The notes under the pieces: generated by a model | What the model was told of the DNA's origin: nothing | Database searches by the model: none | Seen by the model: the letters and a program-made list of their open reading frames with translations, nothing else | Program-made: the position numbers and the translations under genes | DNA from: Comamonas sp. SCN 67-35 | GTDB taxonomy: Bacteria > Pseudomonadota > Gammaproteobacteria > Burkholderiales > Burkholderiaceae_C | Length of the DNA stretch: 64,000 nt | NCBI GenBank assembly: GCA_001725255.1 | Contig: MEFV01000015.1 | Span: 1 to 64,000, forward strand | Reading direction: 5' to 3' | Shown: in pieces, positions 28,287-36,457 of the stretch | Numbering within the stretch: the stretch's first letter is position 1 | Layout: every line of letters begins with the position of its first letter

Positions 28287-30467
28287 CTATCCGGTTTCGT
28301 GCGCGCTTGCCGGGCGCTCGAGCAGCGTGAAGGCGGGCAGGCTGCGCAGGAGCCTGCGGCCGTAGCCCGTGTGCAGCAGGCGCTTGTCGTAGCAGGTCAC
28401 TTGCGCACGGTCGTCTTCGCTGCGGATCGCGCGGCCCACCCATTGGGCCAGGCGCATGGCGGTGGCGGGGACCACGAGGTCCATGAACGGATCGCCGCCG
28501 CTGGCGCGCAGCCACTCGGCGCGCGCCTCGTCCACGGGCTCGTCGGGCGGGCTGAAGGGCAGTTTGGTGATGAAGAGCGACTCGCACAGCCGGCCGGGCA
28601 GATCCAGCCCTTCGCCAAACGACTGCAGGCCGAAGATGATGGACGCCTGTCCACCCGTCACGCGCTCGCGGTGCGCGGCCAGCAGCTTCAGGCGCGGCCG
28701 CTGCCCCTGCACCAGCACCGTGGCACGCAGCGCATCCGGCAGTTGCTCCACGGCCTGGCGCATCTGCTCGCGCGAGGTGAACAGCACCAGTGCGCCGCTT
28801 TGCACCTGCGTGAGGTCGTCCAGCAAGGCCTCGATCATCTGGCCGGTGAAGGCGGCCACTTCACGCGGCGCGGCCAGCGTGCTGCTGGCGGTCAAGGTGC
28901 CCTGGCGGGGATAGTCGAAGGGGCTAGCCACCTGCAACGTCGTCACGCCCGGCTCGTTCGCGAGGCCCGCTTCGCGCAGGAAAAAATCGAAGCTGCCGCA
29001 GCTGGTGAGCGTGGCCGAGGTCAGCACCGCCGCGCGCACGCTGGACCACAAATGCCGGGCGAGCGCGGCGCCGGGCAGCAAGGGGCTGGCGTGAGCGCGC
29101 ACGACGATTCCGCCCGGGTCCGCGGTGAGCGTGAACCACTTGGCTGCCGGGGCGCCGCCCTCGCCGGGCTCCTGCAGCAGCAGGGAAGCGGTGGCATGGA
29201 TGGCCTCCAGCCGGGGCGCGAGCTGCCCCACCTGGGCATAGAGCTGCGACAGGCGCCGCGCGTCCTGCGGTTCGTCGCGGATGTGTTCGCGCAGCGCCTT
29301 GGCAACGGCGCGCAGCCCCTCGAGGAACTCGCCCGCATGTTGCAGCACCTGCGCGATGGCCTCGGACAGCGCCTCGGGCAGCTGCCCTTGCGGCACGCGT
29401 GCGCGGTGGCTTGCGCCCGGGGCGGGCGCCCGGGCCGTAGCCCCGCGCAGGGGCATGCCGTACAGGTCGATGACGAGGCGCTCGGCATCCTGCAGCGCCG
29501 TGCGCAGCCGGCTGACGCACGCAGCCAGGTCCGTGGCGTCATCGAGCTGCACTTGCGCGCTCACACGCAGTGCACGGCTGGCGAGCTGCTGCAGCCACGC
29601 GAGGCGCGAGAGATCCATCTCGCAGGCGAATTGCGACAGCGCCGTCTTGGGCAGATGGTGCGCCTCGTCGATGATGAGCAGGCAGTTGCCCAGCTCAGGC
29701 AGCAGCCGCGCGCCGATGGAAGACAGCAGCAGATCGTGGTTGGCCACGATCACCTGCGCGGCCACGAGCTCCTTGCGACGTTCGTAATAGGTGCAGACGG
29801 AAAACAGCGGGCAGTGCCTGCCGGTGCAGGTGTGCGCGACGGCGGCCACTGGGGCCCACAGCGCGGCATCGGGCGGCATGGCAAGTTGGTCGCGGTCGCC
29901 ATCCCACAGGCCGGTTGCGAGGTCATCGGCCAGGCCCTTGTAGAAGCTGTGGCGCTCTTGCGCGGCTGCAGTGCCCGTGCCCGTCTGTGTATCGGTTTCT
30001 TCGGGGAAGAGGCCGTCTTCATCGAAACCTTCGTCGCCCGCCAGGCGCTCCAGCTTGAGTTTGCACACGTAGCGCGCGCGCCCCTTGGCCAGCGCAAAGG
30101 TGAAGGGCTCGGGCATCGCAGCTGCCAGCGCCGGCAGGTCCTTGTGCACGAGCTGTTCTTGCAGCGCCACGGTGGCGGTGGCGATCAGCACGCGCGTGCC
30201 GCGCGCCAGCGCCATCTGGATCGCGGGCGCGGCGTAGGCGAGCGACTTGCCCACGCCGGTGCCCGCTTCGATGACTGCGATGGAGTGCTCGGGAGTGTCG
30301 CCCTCCGCCTCGTCCGCTTCACTGCGAAGCCGGGTCTGCGCGAAGGTCTCAGCCACCTGCTGCGCCATGCGCTGCTGCCCCTCGCGCACGCGCAGGCCGG
30401 GGGTGGACTGCACGATGGCGTTGAATTGTTGCAGGGCCGCTTGGGCGAGGGATGGGTCGAACGTCAA
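28287..30467 (-). CDS. dinG: ATP-dependent DNA helicase DinG
   Basis: DinG is an XPD-like 5'-3' iron-sulfur helicase that unwinds R-loops and damaged forks. The 726-residue protein has Walker A IEAGTGVGKSLAYAAPAI, the FeS cysteines (YVCKLKLERL, then CTGRHCPLFSVC), the DEAH box LLIIDEAHHLPK, and C-terminal motifs including IIFGLQSFGEGLDLPG and QWVGRAIRSEDDRAQV. The first usable start is a TTG at 30467, with an in-frame stop a few codons upstream. A LexA-box-like palindrome lies 11-26 bases before it, in line with the SOS control known for dinG in E. coli. Confidence 0.93.
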   Translation of the reverse strand: MTFDPSLAQAALQQFNAIVQSTPGLRVREGQQRMAQQVAETFAQTRLRSEADEAEGDTPEHSIAVIEAGTGVGKSLAYAAPAIQMALARGTRVLIATATVALQEQLVHKDLPALAAAMPEPFTFALAKGRARYVCKLKLERLAGDEGFDEDGLFPEETDTQTGTGTAAAQERHSFYKGLADDLATGLWDGDRDQLAMPPDAALWAPVAAVAHTCTGRHCPLFSVCTYYERRKELVAAQVIVANHDLLLSSIGARLLPELGNCLLIIDEAHHLPKTALSQFACEMDLSRLAWLQQLASRALRVSAQVQLDDATDLAACVSRLRTALQDAERLVIDLYGMPLRGATARAPAPGASHRARVPQGQLPEALSEAIAQVLQHAGEFLEGLRAVAKALREHIRDEPQDARRLSQLYAQVGQLAPRLEAIHATASLLLQEPGEGGAPAAKWFTLTADPGGIVVRAHASPLLPGAALARHLWSSVRAAVLTSATLTSCGSFDFFLREAGLANEPGVTTLQVASPFDYPRQGTLTASSTLAAPREVAAFTGQMIEALLDDLTQVQSGALVLFTSREQMRQAVEQLPDALRATVLVQGQRPRLKLLAAHRERVTGGQASIIFGLQSFGEGLDLPGRLCESLFITKLPFSPPDEPVDEARAEWLRASGGDPFMDLVVPATAMRLAQWVGRAIRSEDDRAQVTCYDKRLLHTGYGRRLLRSLPAFTLLERPASAHETG

Positions 30468-30477
30468 GGTTGTTGAA

Positions 30478-30493
30478 CTGTATTTTTAGACAG
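30478..30493. promoter_or_regulatory. LexA (SOS) box upstream of dinG
   Basis: CTGTATTTTTAGACAG matches the CTGT-N8-ACAG form of the gammaproteobacterial and betaproteobacterial SOS box, with an AT-rich centre. It lies 11-26 bases upstream of the dinG start and overlaps the only promoter-like AT-rich segment there (TATACT on the minus strand). Confidence 0.75.
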
Positions 30494-30826
30494 TATATTA
30501 ATCTGCGAGCGGTGAAGAGAGCTTTCGTTGGGATTCGGGTGATCGCGTGGCTTGGGTAAATGTAGCCAGCATGGATGGGAATTGTGTGGACGGTTTGAAG
30601 CCGGACATCATCAGCGGCTTTGGATTGAAACCTCAATGTAGTGGTCAAGTGTTTTCACACACTCCGATTGGGGCATATGGTTTTATGTCGGGGGTCTCAA
30701 ATGCAACACTGGTGGAAGTCCCGGTCATCCGCGTCCCATCAGGCGCGAAAGTTCTGACAGGCCCGTTCCTCGAAATATCGATGGTACGGTCGAGAAACTT
30801 TTTCTTGATTAACTTGCGCGAAGCGC
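30494..30826. other. Non-coding stretch between dinG and the CRISPR array
   Basis: I see no gene I can support. A plus-strand frame of about 107 codons (30547-30870) runs into the first CRISPR repeat, has no recognisable domain and no good ribosome-binding site. GC content is lower than in the flanking core genes. The sequence may be remnant mobile DNA that came with the CRISPR locus. Confidence 0.4.
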
Positions 30827-30867
30827 TGACCTCGGATGGGTGGGTTTATCCCACCCATCCGAGGTCA
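30827..30867. repeat. Perfect 18-bp inverted repeat fused to the outer end of the CRISPR array
   Basis: TGACCTCGGATGGGTGGG (30827-30844), loop TTTAT, then its exact complement (30850-30867). The last four bases, GTCA, are also the first four of the outermost CRISPR repeat and account for both of its deviations from the consensus. No U-tract follows on either strand, so it is not a typical intrinsic terminator. Confidence 0.85.
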
Positions 30868-31625
30868 TAGCTCCCTCTCTCACCCCGGATAGCTACACTT
30901 GGCGTCGGTGTTGAGAAGCACGCTGTGAAGTTGTAGCTCCCTCTCTCACCCCGGATAGCTACACTGTTCACCGTGAGCACCAGGCCGCCCGCGCCGTTGT
31001 AGCTCCCTCTCTCACCCCGGATAGCTACACTCCCGTGGCGATAGCGCCGCTGCAGCCGAGTGTTGTAGCTCCCTCTCTCACCCCGGATAGCTACACTTCA
31101 CATCAATCAGAGTCTGCCGATCAGGCCGTTGTAGCTCCCTCTCTCACCCCGGATAGCTACACTTTTGGAAACGGCTTTGCAGGCAAAGTGTGGGTTGTAG
31201 CTCCCTCTCTCACCCCGGATAGCTACACTCTGCAGCAGGAACAGGTCGTAGCCCACCATGTTGTAGCTCCCTCTCTCACCCCGGATAGCTACACTGACCA
31301 ACTCGCCCCCGGCGCGGGTGGCGTGGTTGTAGCTCCCTCTCTCACCCCGGATAGCTACACTGATCGCGCGCGCCCACGCATCGGCCTGAGCGTTGTAGCT
31401 CCCTCTCTCACCCCGGATAGCTACACTGGATACTTGGTCGACCAGCAGGCGGCGCGAGTTGTAGCTCCCTCTCTCACCCCGGATAGCTACACTTCACCGG
31501 CTGCGAAGCAGTCCGGTGCAAAGGTTGTAGCTCCCTCTCTCACCCCGGATAGCTACACTCTCGTGCGGCTGCATGGTCCGTGAGCCTGCGTTGTAGCTCC
31601 CTCTCTCACCCCGGATAGCTACACT
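30864..31625 (+). CRISPR. Type II-C CRISPR array: 12 repeats, 11 spacers
   Basis: Twelve 36-bp repeats (GTTGTAGCTC... ending AGCTACACT) start at 30864 and then every 66 bases to 31590, with eleven 30-bp spacers. Eleven repeats are identical. The leftmost begins GTCATAG instead of GTTGTAG. The plus strand is the crRNA strand, because bases CTCTCACCCCGGATA of the repeat pair perfectly with the tracrRNA at 36364-36378 and GTTGTAGC pairs with GCTGCAAT (36383-36390). Each repeat ends in a -10-like TACACT, recalling Neisseria-type arrays where every repeat carries a promoter. No spacer obviously matches another part of this window. Confidence 0.98.
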
Positions 31626-31636
31626 AGGCCCCTGCG

Positions 31637-31672
31637 AAACCCGTGCCCCGCTTAGCGGAGCGCGGGTTTTCG
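31637..31672 (+). terminator. Terminator-like hairpin after the CRISPR array
   Basis: AAACCCG with CCCGCT, loop TAGC, then GGAGCGCGGGTTTT form a GC-rich imperfect hairpin followed by TTTTCG. It lies 11 bases after the last repeat and could end crRNA transcripts before the convergent cas2 gene. Confidence 0.65.
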
Positions 31673-31689
31673 TTCTTTCAAAACGCCGT

Positions 31690-32022
31690 TCAGAACAGCG
31701 CAATCTGGGCAGCGTTGACCTTTTTTTCCTGAAACAGCGGCAGGCCGACCAGCAATTTCATGCTGGCGAACTGCTTTTCCGTCACCGTTAGCACGCGCAC
31801 CGAGCCTTCGGGCGGCAGATTGCCGAGCAGGCGTTGCATGTGCTTTTCGGCCGCGTCGTTGCCGTTGAGGATGCGACCGTAGACGGAAAACTGGATCATG
31901 TCGTAGCCGTCATTGAGCAAAAAGCGTCGAAACACCGTGTAGGCGCGCCGGTCGCCTTTGCTGACCACGGGCAGATCGAAGAACACCAGCATGCGCATGA
32001 ATCGTCTCGTGTCCCGGCCCAT
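31690..32022 (-). CDS. cas2: CRISPR-associated endonuclease Cas2
   Basis: Cas2 forms the scaffold of the Cas1-Cas2 integrase that inserts new spacers. The 110-residue protein has the ferredoxin-like fold start MLVFFDLPVVSKGDRRAYTVFRRF, with the conserved Asp after LVFF, then YDMIQFSVYGRI and RVLTVTEKQFASM, as in type II Cas2. The start is uncertain: ATGs at 32022, 31998 and 31992 are all in frame, and the later two fit the usual MxMLVFFDLP opening. The gene begins 11 bases after cas1 and ends 64 bases from the array, with transcription converging on it. Confidence 0.95.
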   Translation of the reverse strand: MGRDTRRFMRMLVFFDLPVVSKGDRRAYTVFRRFLLNDGYDMIQFSVYGRILNGNDAAEKHMQRLLGNLPPEGSVRVLTVTEKQFASMKLLVGLPLFQEKKVNAAQIALF

Positions 32023-32033
32023 GGCGTGCGCCG

Positions 32034-32942
32034 CTACATCTCGGGCAGATGTTGCCGCAGACCGATCAGGCGCGGCAACTCCAGCGCCTGTTCGCTGCCG
32101 CCGTCGTACAGACGCGCCAGAGACTCTGCCGCCTGCTCGATCGAGGCCAGCACGCTCATCTGGCCGCGCGGCATGGCCACGTCCACGTTCAGCAGGCCCA
32201 CCAGGGCGACCTTGTCGCTGGGTTGGAGTTCGGCGTCTTCATCGGCTGGTCGGTGTTGGGCCACATGCAGATCCACCACCGGGCGGTAGGGTTCGATCAG
32301 GTCATCGGCCAGGTTGAAGGCGTTCTGCTCGCTGCGGTGAAACAGCCCGAAGCTGGGCAGCATGCCGTGCGCCACCAGGGCGCGGGCGCAGGCGCCGCGC
32401 ATCACGGCGTAGCCATAGTCCAGCGCGGCGTTGCTCCACCCCGTCTGGCTGCGGTGAAAGCTGCGGCCAAACACCTGCGGAAAGTAGTACGCGCTCGCCT
32501 GCGCCTCCAGGTTGCCGCCGTCGCCTGAGCGCACTCGGCGCGCGTAGGAGGTCAGCCGGTCGGCGCCCGCTGTTCCCAGCAACTCCATGCAGCGCGCCTG
32601 ATTGCCGATCTTCACCTGCACGATGTGCGCCCAGGCGCGCTTGGCGCTGGGTTTGTCCAGGTCGAGCTGCAGGCGCTGCATGCGCGTGGCGCGGCTGTGC
32701 TGCAGAAAGGGCATGAACACGCCGTTGGGCTGGTGGTTGTCACCCGTGCTGTACAGGCCGATGCCGTATTCGCCGCAGGCCGAGAGCACCGGGTGCGTCA
32801 GCGTGATCTCGCGGTGGTTGAGCACGATGACCGCGATGTCCTCGAATGGTACGCGCGCACTCTGCTCCTGCTCCACCACCAGCGCGAAATATTCGCGCCT
32901 GAGCTTAGCTGGCCGGTTGATGACGACGCTACGCCAGACCAC
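32034..32942 (-). CDS. cas1: CRISPR-associated endonuclease Cas1 (type II)
   Basis: Cas1 is the metal-dependent integrase for spacer acquisition. The 302-residue protein opens VVWRSVVINRPAKLRR, the usual type II Cas1 start, with a GTG at 32942 that lies inside the cas9 end (14-base overlap). The conserved metal ligands are seen as Glu in GGNLEAQASAYYF, His in GMLPSFGLFHRSEQNAF and Asp/Glu in NLADDLIEPYRPVVD. A longer frame starts at 32984 but would intrude further into cas9 and lacks homology-like sequence. Cas9, Cas1 and Cas2 form a three-gene operon without csn2 or cas4, which defines subtype II-C. Confidence 0.96.
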   Translation of the reverse strand: MVWRSVVINRPAKLRREYFALVVEQEQSARVPFEDIAVIVLNHREITLTHPVLSACGEYGIGLYSTGDNHQPNGVFMPFLQHSRATRMQRLQLDLDKPSAKRAWAHIVQVKIGNQARCMELLGTAGADRLTSYARRVRSGDGGNLEAQASAYYFPQVFGRSFHRSQTGWSNAALDYGYAVMRGACARALVAHGMLPSFGLFHRSEQNAFNLADDLIEPYRPVVDLHVAQHRPADEDAELQPSDKVALVGLLNVDVAMPRGQMSVLASIEQAAESLARLYDGGSEQALELPRLIGLRQHLPEM

Positions 32943-35900
32943 GGCGCGTCTCCGGTGGCGCAGGGTAGATGCGGCCCAGCACATCGACGTTCAGTTTCTC
33001 AAGGGATAGGGCGGTCTTGACGCCTATACCGCGAATCAGACCATCTTTGCCCACCGAAGCGGCGCGGTCGTGCGCCCATACGTTGATGTTTCCGTTGGCG
33101 CGATCTAAGCCTGCGTAATAGCCCTCTATCAGCGGTTTTCCTCTTTGCTGTACACACACAAAGTCATTGGGATAAACCGAGAACAAGAATGCATAACTTT
33201 CATCGATCAGCGTCCACTCCTCTTCATCCTTGAACGCCACGATGGCCCGATCCGGCAAGCCCGTCACCCGGTGATGCACATACACCGGCACCAGATGGAA
33301 TTTGCCCGCCTTGGTGAACACGTCCACACGCAGCATGCTGTCGTTCTTGGCCAGGCCGCCGCGAATGGGTATGCCGGTTTGCTTGCCGCGCACCAGCTTG
33401 ATGCTGCGCACGATGGGGCCGGTGGGTTGGCCGTTTTTGTCGGGCTTGTAAAACGGCTTGTCGGGGCCAAAGGCCTTATCGGCCTTGCCGCCGAACTCTT
33501 CCAGCCGTCGGCGGATGGCGGCGTACAGCCGTTCGTTGCGGTGTGGTTCGACGAAGTGGTCGCTGCTCTCGGGATTGAGCAGCTTGTCGAAGTCCTGCAG
33601 CTTCAGGCCGGTGAGCAAGATCTTTTCAATCGTGCTGCCTTGTTGTTTCAGGTTTTCAGGCTGGGCATAGATGGTTCCCTTGTGCACCGCGCCGCCATTG
33701 CGCCGCTGCGGTGCGCGCGAGACGAACAGGGTGCGCAGCCGGTCTAGGTCATCCTGTGCGTAGCTACCCAAGTGCTGCATGTCCTCGCGCAACGCGACCA
33801 GGTCGTCGATGAACAGGCGCGCCTTTAGTTCGTGGGCGAAATGGGGCCAAGGCTCGGGAAAGTGCTCGCGTGCGCGGTCGAATGCGGCGAGGTTGAGGAT
33901 TTCGCCCGTCTCCGGGTCGGGAAAGCCTTCCTGCAGAAAGGCGATTTCCTTGCGGCGCGAGTAGTCCGCGAGCGCCTTGACCATGCCATGCGTGCAGGCG
34001 GCGACCACGGCGGCGTCCAGCGCGTGGTGGCGGTCGCTGTCGCCACGCACCTTGGCCAGGCCCCAGCGCGCGCGCAGGAAGGCGGTGAGCTGGCCGTTGA
34101 CGACCACGCAGCGGCGCGCCGTGTCGCCATCGGTGCGTGCGGCCAACTGGAGGTGTTCTTCCACGTAGTTCTTGAAGAACTTGCAGATGTAGCGTGTGTC
34201 GTTCAGGTTGCGGTCGATGAAGCCCCTGGATTCATCGGTGCCGTAGTTCTTGCGCAGCAGGCGGTTTCGCTTGGCCATGCGGTAGGCCTTGTTGCCCTGC
34301 ACCCAGGCGACAAAGGCGCGCCAGCGCTCGCCATCTTCACCGCCTGGAAAGCTGGTGAGATATTCGAAAGGCGTGCGATTGCCCTTGTTCTGGTTCTCGC
34401 GCGTGAGCACCAGCACCTTGTTGTTCTTGCTGTCGTCGTAGCTGCGCGAGTAGGGCAGCGCGTGATCGACCTGGGCGTAGTTGGGGTCGTCGAGTACGCG
34501 CTGGATGTCTAGAGGCTGTTGACTGTAGGCGCACTGACCGAGCTGCTCGCGATAGAGCATCCATTTCTCGAACACGGCGCCCTTGGGTTTGTAGCCAAAA
34601 TCCCGCTCGAATTCGGAGCGCGCCTTGTCGTTGCGATCGCGGAATTCCTCCTGCGCCCTTTTCACCTTGTTGCGCTCGTCCAGCGGGCGCGACAGGTCGC
34701 GCGCCATTTCGATGTTCACGGCGACAGGGCTGCCGTATTCGCGGATCAGCGCGTTGACGACCTTGCGCGCCTGGTTGAGCGCGCGCAGTACCACCGGGTT
34801 GCGTGGAACGTCAGCGTCCTCGCGGAACTGCATGGAGCCGATGCGGTCGCCCTTGCCGGCGTACTTGCGCTGTGCCTCGTAGAACGGCGGCAGGTATAGA
34901 TGCCTGGTCGCGCCGGGGTCTATGCGCTGGCTGTGGTGGCCGTATTCCGGTATTTGCGCCACGGCTTCGTCGTAACGCAGGCCGCCTTGCATCAGAGGCA
35001 CGATGCGGCGTAAGGCCTTGAGCGAGAGGCTGGAGAACTTATCGAACCTGATCTTCTCCAGCACGGCGATGCTGGCATCGGGTTCGGGCAGGGCAAGCTG
35101 GCGCAGTTGCTGTACGACTTCGGTACCATCCTTGTACACGCTGAGCACCGTGGCGATCTGGTCGAGCAGCGTCGGGTCTTCTTCCAGCGCCGGCATGCTG
35201 ATCTGCTGCCACAGGGCTTCGTGCCCCGCCGCCTTGAAAGCCTTGCGCAGCTCATGCCATGCGGGCAGCTTGACCAGAAACTGGTCTTCCGGGTCCTTGG
35301 CCTTTTCTGCCTCGGCCTGCGCCTGGCTGGGGTAGGCCAGGCCGCCAAAGCGCACGCCATCGCCCCACAGGCCGACTTTGACGAAGGCGGCTTTCAGGGT
35401 CTTGTACTTGAAGGTTTCGGTCTGGTAGGGCAGCAGCAGCGCAGCTTGGCGCTCCGCATCGTTCAAAGGGCGCGCGCGGCCATCGACGACGATGCGCAGG
35501 TTGTTGAGCCGTGTCAGCCAGACATGGCGCTCGGCCGAGAAGCTGGCTTTCGGGGCGCGATATTCAGTCTTCTCGAACGTGCATTTGCCCAACATCTTGA
35601 GCAGGTCGGCGCCAGAGAGTGCAGGCTTTTGCTGCCAGAACAGGCCGCTCTTGCGGTCGCCATGACCCAAAATCAGTTGTTCAAAATGCTCACTGGCGTG
35701 CGGATTGCCCAAGCGGCGCTGAGTGGCAAAGAGCAGGGCCAGTTCCTCACCCAGCAGCACGCGAGACAGCGCTTTGTCGTATTGACCGCGCTTGTTGCGC
35801 TGGGCGCCCGGAAATTCCGCTAGCACCATTTCGGCGGTGCTGCGGTAGTTTTTCACCTGCATCAAGGCCTTGGTGTGCGCGAGCCCCTGCTTGACGCGTC

Positions 35901-36327
35901 CACCTTCAGCATCGCTTTCGGCCTTGGCTTCCTCGGCTTTGCTGGTCCAGTGAAAGCCCCGGTGCTTGCACAGGTGGTAGATGACGCGTGCCCATTCCAG
36001 CGGCGTGAGCAGATGATCCAGGCCCCGCAGCCGCAGCTCCCAGGCGTTTTCCGTCCACGACGGGGCTTTCGCAAAGAGCTTGGCGTCGTCAATCAGGCCT
36101 TCGCGCTTGAACAGGCGCGCCAACTGTGTCAGACGCCAGGCGCGACGGTACAGGCGGCGGCGCAGCAGACGTGCCTGGCGTCGCGTGAGGTTGAGCGGGT
36201 CGCCCTCCTTGGCGGTCTCCGCCTTGTCAAAACAGCGTACGCCTAGGTCCACAATGCGCTGCGCATCCAGCACCGCCCAGCCGACCGAAGCGATACCGAT
36301 GTCCAGCCCGAAAACATACTGCGCCAT
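32929..36327 (-). CDS. cas9: CRISPR-associated endonuclease Cas9, type II-C
   Basis: This RNA-guided double-strand DNA nuclease has 1132 residues, the compact II-C size. RuvC-I DIGIASVGW gives catalytic Asp9. The arginine-rich bridge helix is LTRRQARLLRRRLYRRAWR (about 48-66). RuvC-II VNIEMARD gives Glu540. The HNH domain has LGQCAYSQQPL and VDHALPYSRSYDDS with His622 and the KNNKVLV/NQNKGN part. RuvC-III RHHALDAAVVA gives His768 and Asp771. All nuclease residues are intact. The ATG at 36327 has GGGAGG 4-9 bases upstream. Layout and repeat sequence resemble Neisseria-type II-C systems. The PAM cannot be read from this sequence. Confidence 0.98.
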   Translation of the reverse strand: MAQYVFGLDIGIASVGWAVLDAQRIVDLGVRCFDKAETAKEGDPLNLTRRQARLLRRRLYRRAWRLTQLARLFKREGLIDDAKLFAKAPSWTENAWELRLRGLDHLLTPLEWARVIYHLCKHRGFHWTSKAEEAKAESDAEGGRVKQGLAHTKALMQVKNYRSTAEMVLAEFPGAQRNKRGQYDKALSRVLLGEELALLFATQRRLGNPHASEHFEQLILGHGDRKSGLFWQQKPALSGADLLKMLGKCTFEKTEYRAPKASFSAERHVWLTRLNNLRIVVDGRARPLNDAERQAALLLPYQTETFKYKTLKAAFVKVGLWGDGVRFGGLAYPSQAQAEAEKAKDPEDQFLVKLPAWHELRKAFKAAGHEALWQQISMPALEEDPTLLDQIATVLSVYKDGTEVVQQLRQLALPEPDASIAVLEKIRFDKFSSLSLKALRRIVPLMQGGLRYDEAVAQIPEYGHHSQRIDPGATRHLYLPPFYEAQRKYAGKGDRIGSMQFREDADVPRNPVVLRALNQARKVVNALIREYGSPVAVNIEMARDLSRPLDERNKVKRAQEEFRDRNDKARSEFERDFGYKPKGAVFEKWMLYREQLGQCAYSQQPLDIQRVLDDPNYAQVDHALPYSRSYDDSKNNKVLVLTRENQNKGNRTPFEYLTSFPGGEDGERWRAFVAWVQGNKAYRMAKRNRLLRKNYGTDESRGFIDRNLNDTRYICKFFKNYVEEHLQLAARTDGDTARRCVVVNGQLTAFLRARWGLAKVRGDSDRHHALDAAVVAACTHGMVKALADYSRRKEIAFLQEGFPDPETGEILNLAAFDRAREHFPEPWPHFAHELKARLFIDDLVALREDMQHLGSYAQDDLDRLRTLFVSRAPQRRNGGAVHKGTIYAQPENLKQQGSTIEKILLTGLKLQDFDKLLNPESSDHFVEPHRNERLYAAIRRRLEEFGGKADKAFGPDKPFYKPDKNGQPTGPIVRSIKLVRGKQTGIPIRGGLAKNDSMLRVDVFTKAGKFHLVPVYVHHRVTGLPDRAIVAFKDEEEWTLIDESYAFLFSVYPNDFVCVQQRGKPLIEGYYAGLDRANGNINVWAHDRAASVGKDGLIRGIGVKTALSLEKLNVDVLGRIYPAPPETRRGLA

Positions 36328-36338
36328 GAAGCCTCCCT

Positions 36339-36347
36339 TGCTATACT
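36339..36347 (+). promoter_or_regulatory. Extended -10 promoter of the tracrRNA
   Basis: TGCTATACT is an extended -10 (TGN plus TATACT) with a predicted start near 36354, directly before the anti-repeat. The element lies only 12-20 bases upstream of the cas9 ATG on the other strand and next to its GGGAGG ribosome-binding site, so tracrRNA initiation and cas9 mRNA leader share the same DNA. Confidence 0.7.
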
Positions 36348-36353
36348 CGTCCC

Positions 36354-36457
36354 CGATTGTGGTTATCCGGGGTGAGAGCCGTTGCTGCAATAAGGAGGGG
36401 TCGCAAGACCCCGTCCGTACCCAAAGGCCTGACAAGGTAACTTGTCAGGCCTTTCCA
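36354..36457 (+). ncRNA. tracrRNA
   Basis: The anti-repeat TATCCGGGGTGAGAG (36364-36378) is exactly complementary to 15 bases of the CRISPR repeat. After a bulge CCGT(T), GCTGCAAT (36383-36390) pairs with the repeat start GTTGTAGC using G-U pairs. The order GAGAG-CCGTTGCTGCAATAAGG mirrors Neisseria tracrRNA. A GGGGTC-GCAA-GACCCC hairpin follows (36397-36412), then a terminal 14-bp perfect hairpin AAAGGCCTGACAAG/CTTGTCAGGCCTTT (36423-36454). The predicted RNA is about 100 nt, transcribed divergently from cas9. Confidence 0.92.

Noticed and set aside
30547..30870. A 107-codon frame before the CRISPR array
   Set aside because: It runs into the first repeat, has no ribosome-binding site and no recognisable domain.
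31035..31583. Plus-strand reading frame with a repeated VVAPSLTPDSYT motif (and similar minus-strand frames at 31107-31301 and 31494-31703)
   Set aside because: The CRISPR period of 66 bases is a multiple of three, so the repeats translate in one frame. There is no start signal and no real protein.
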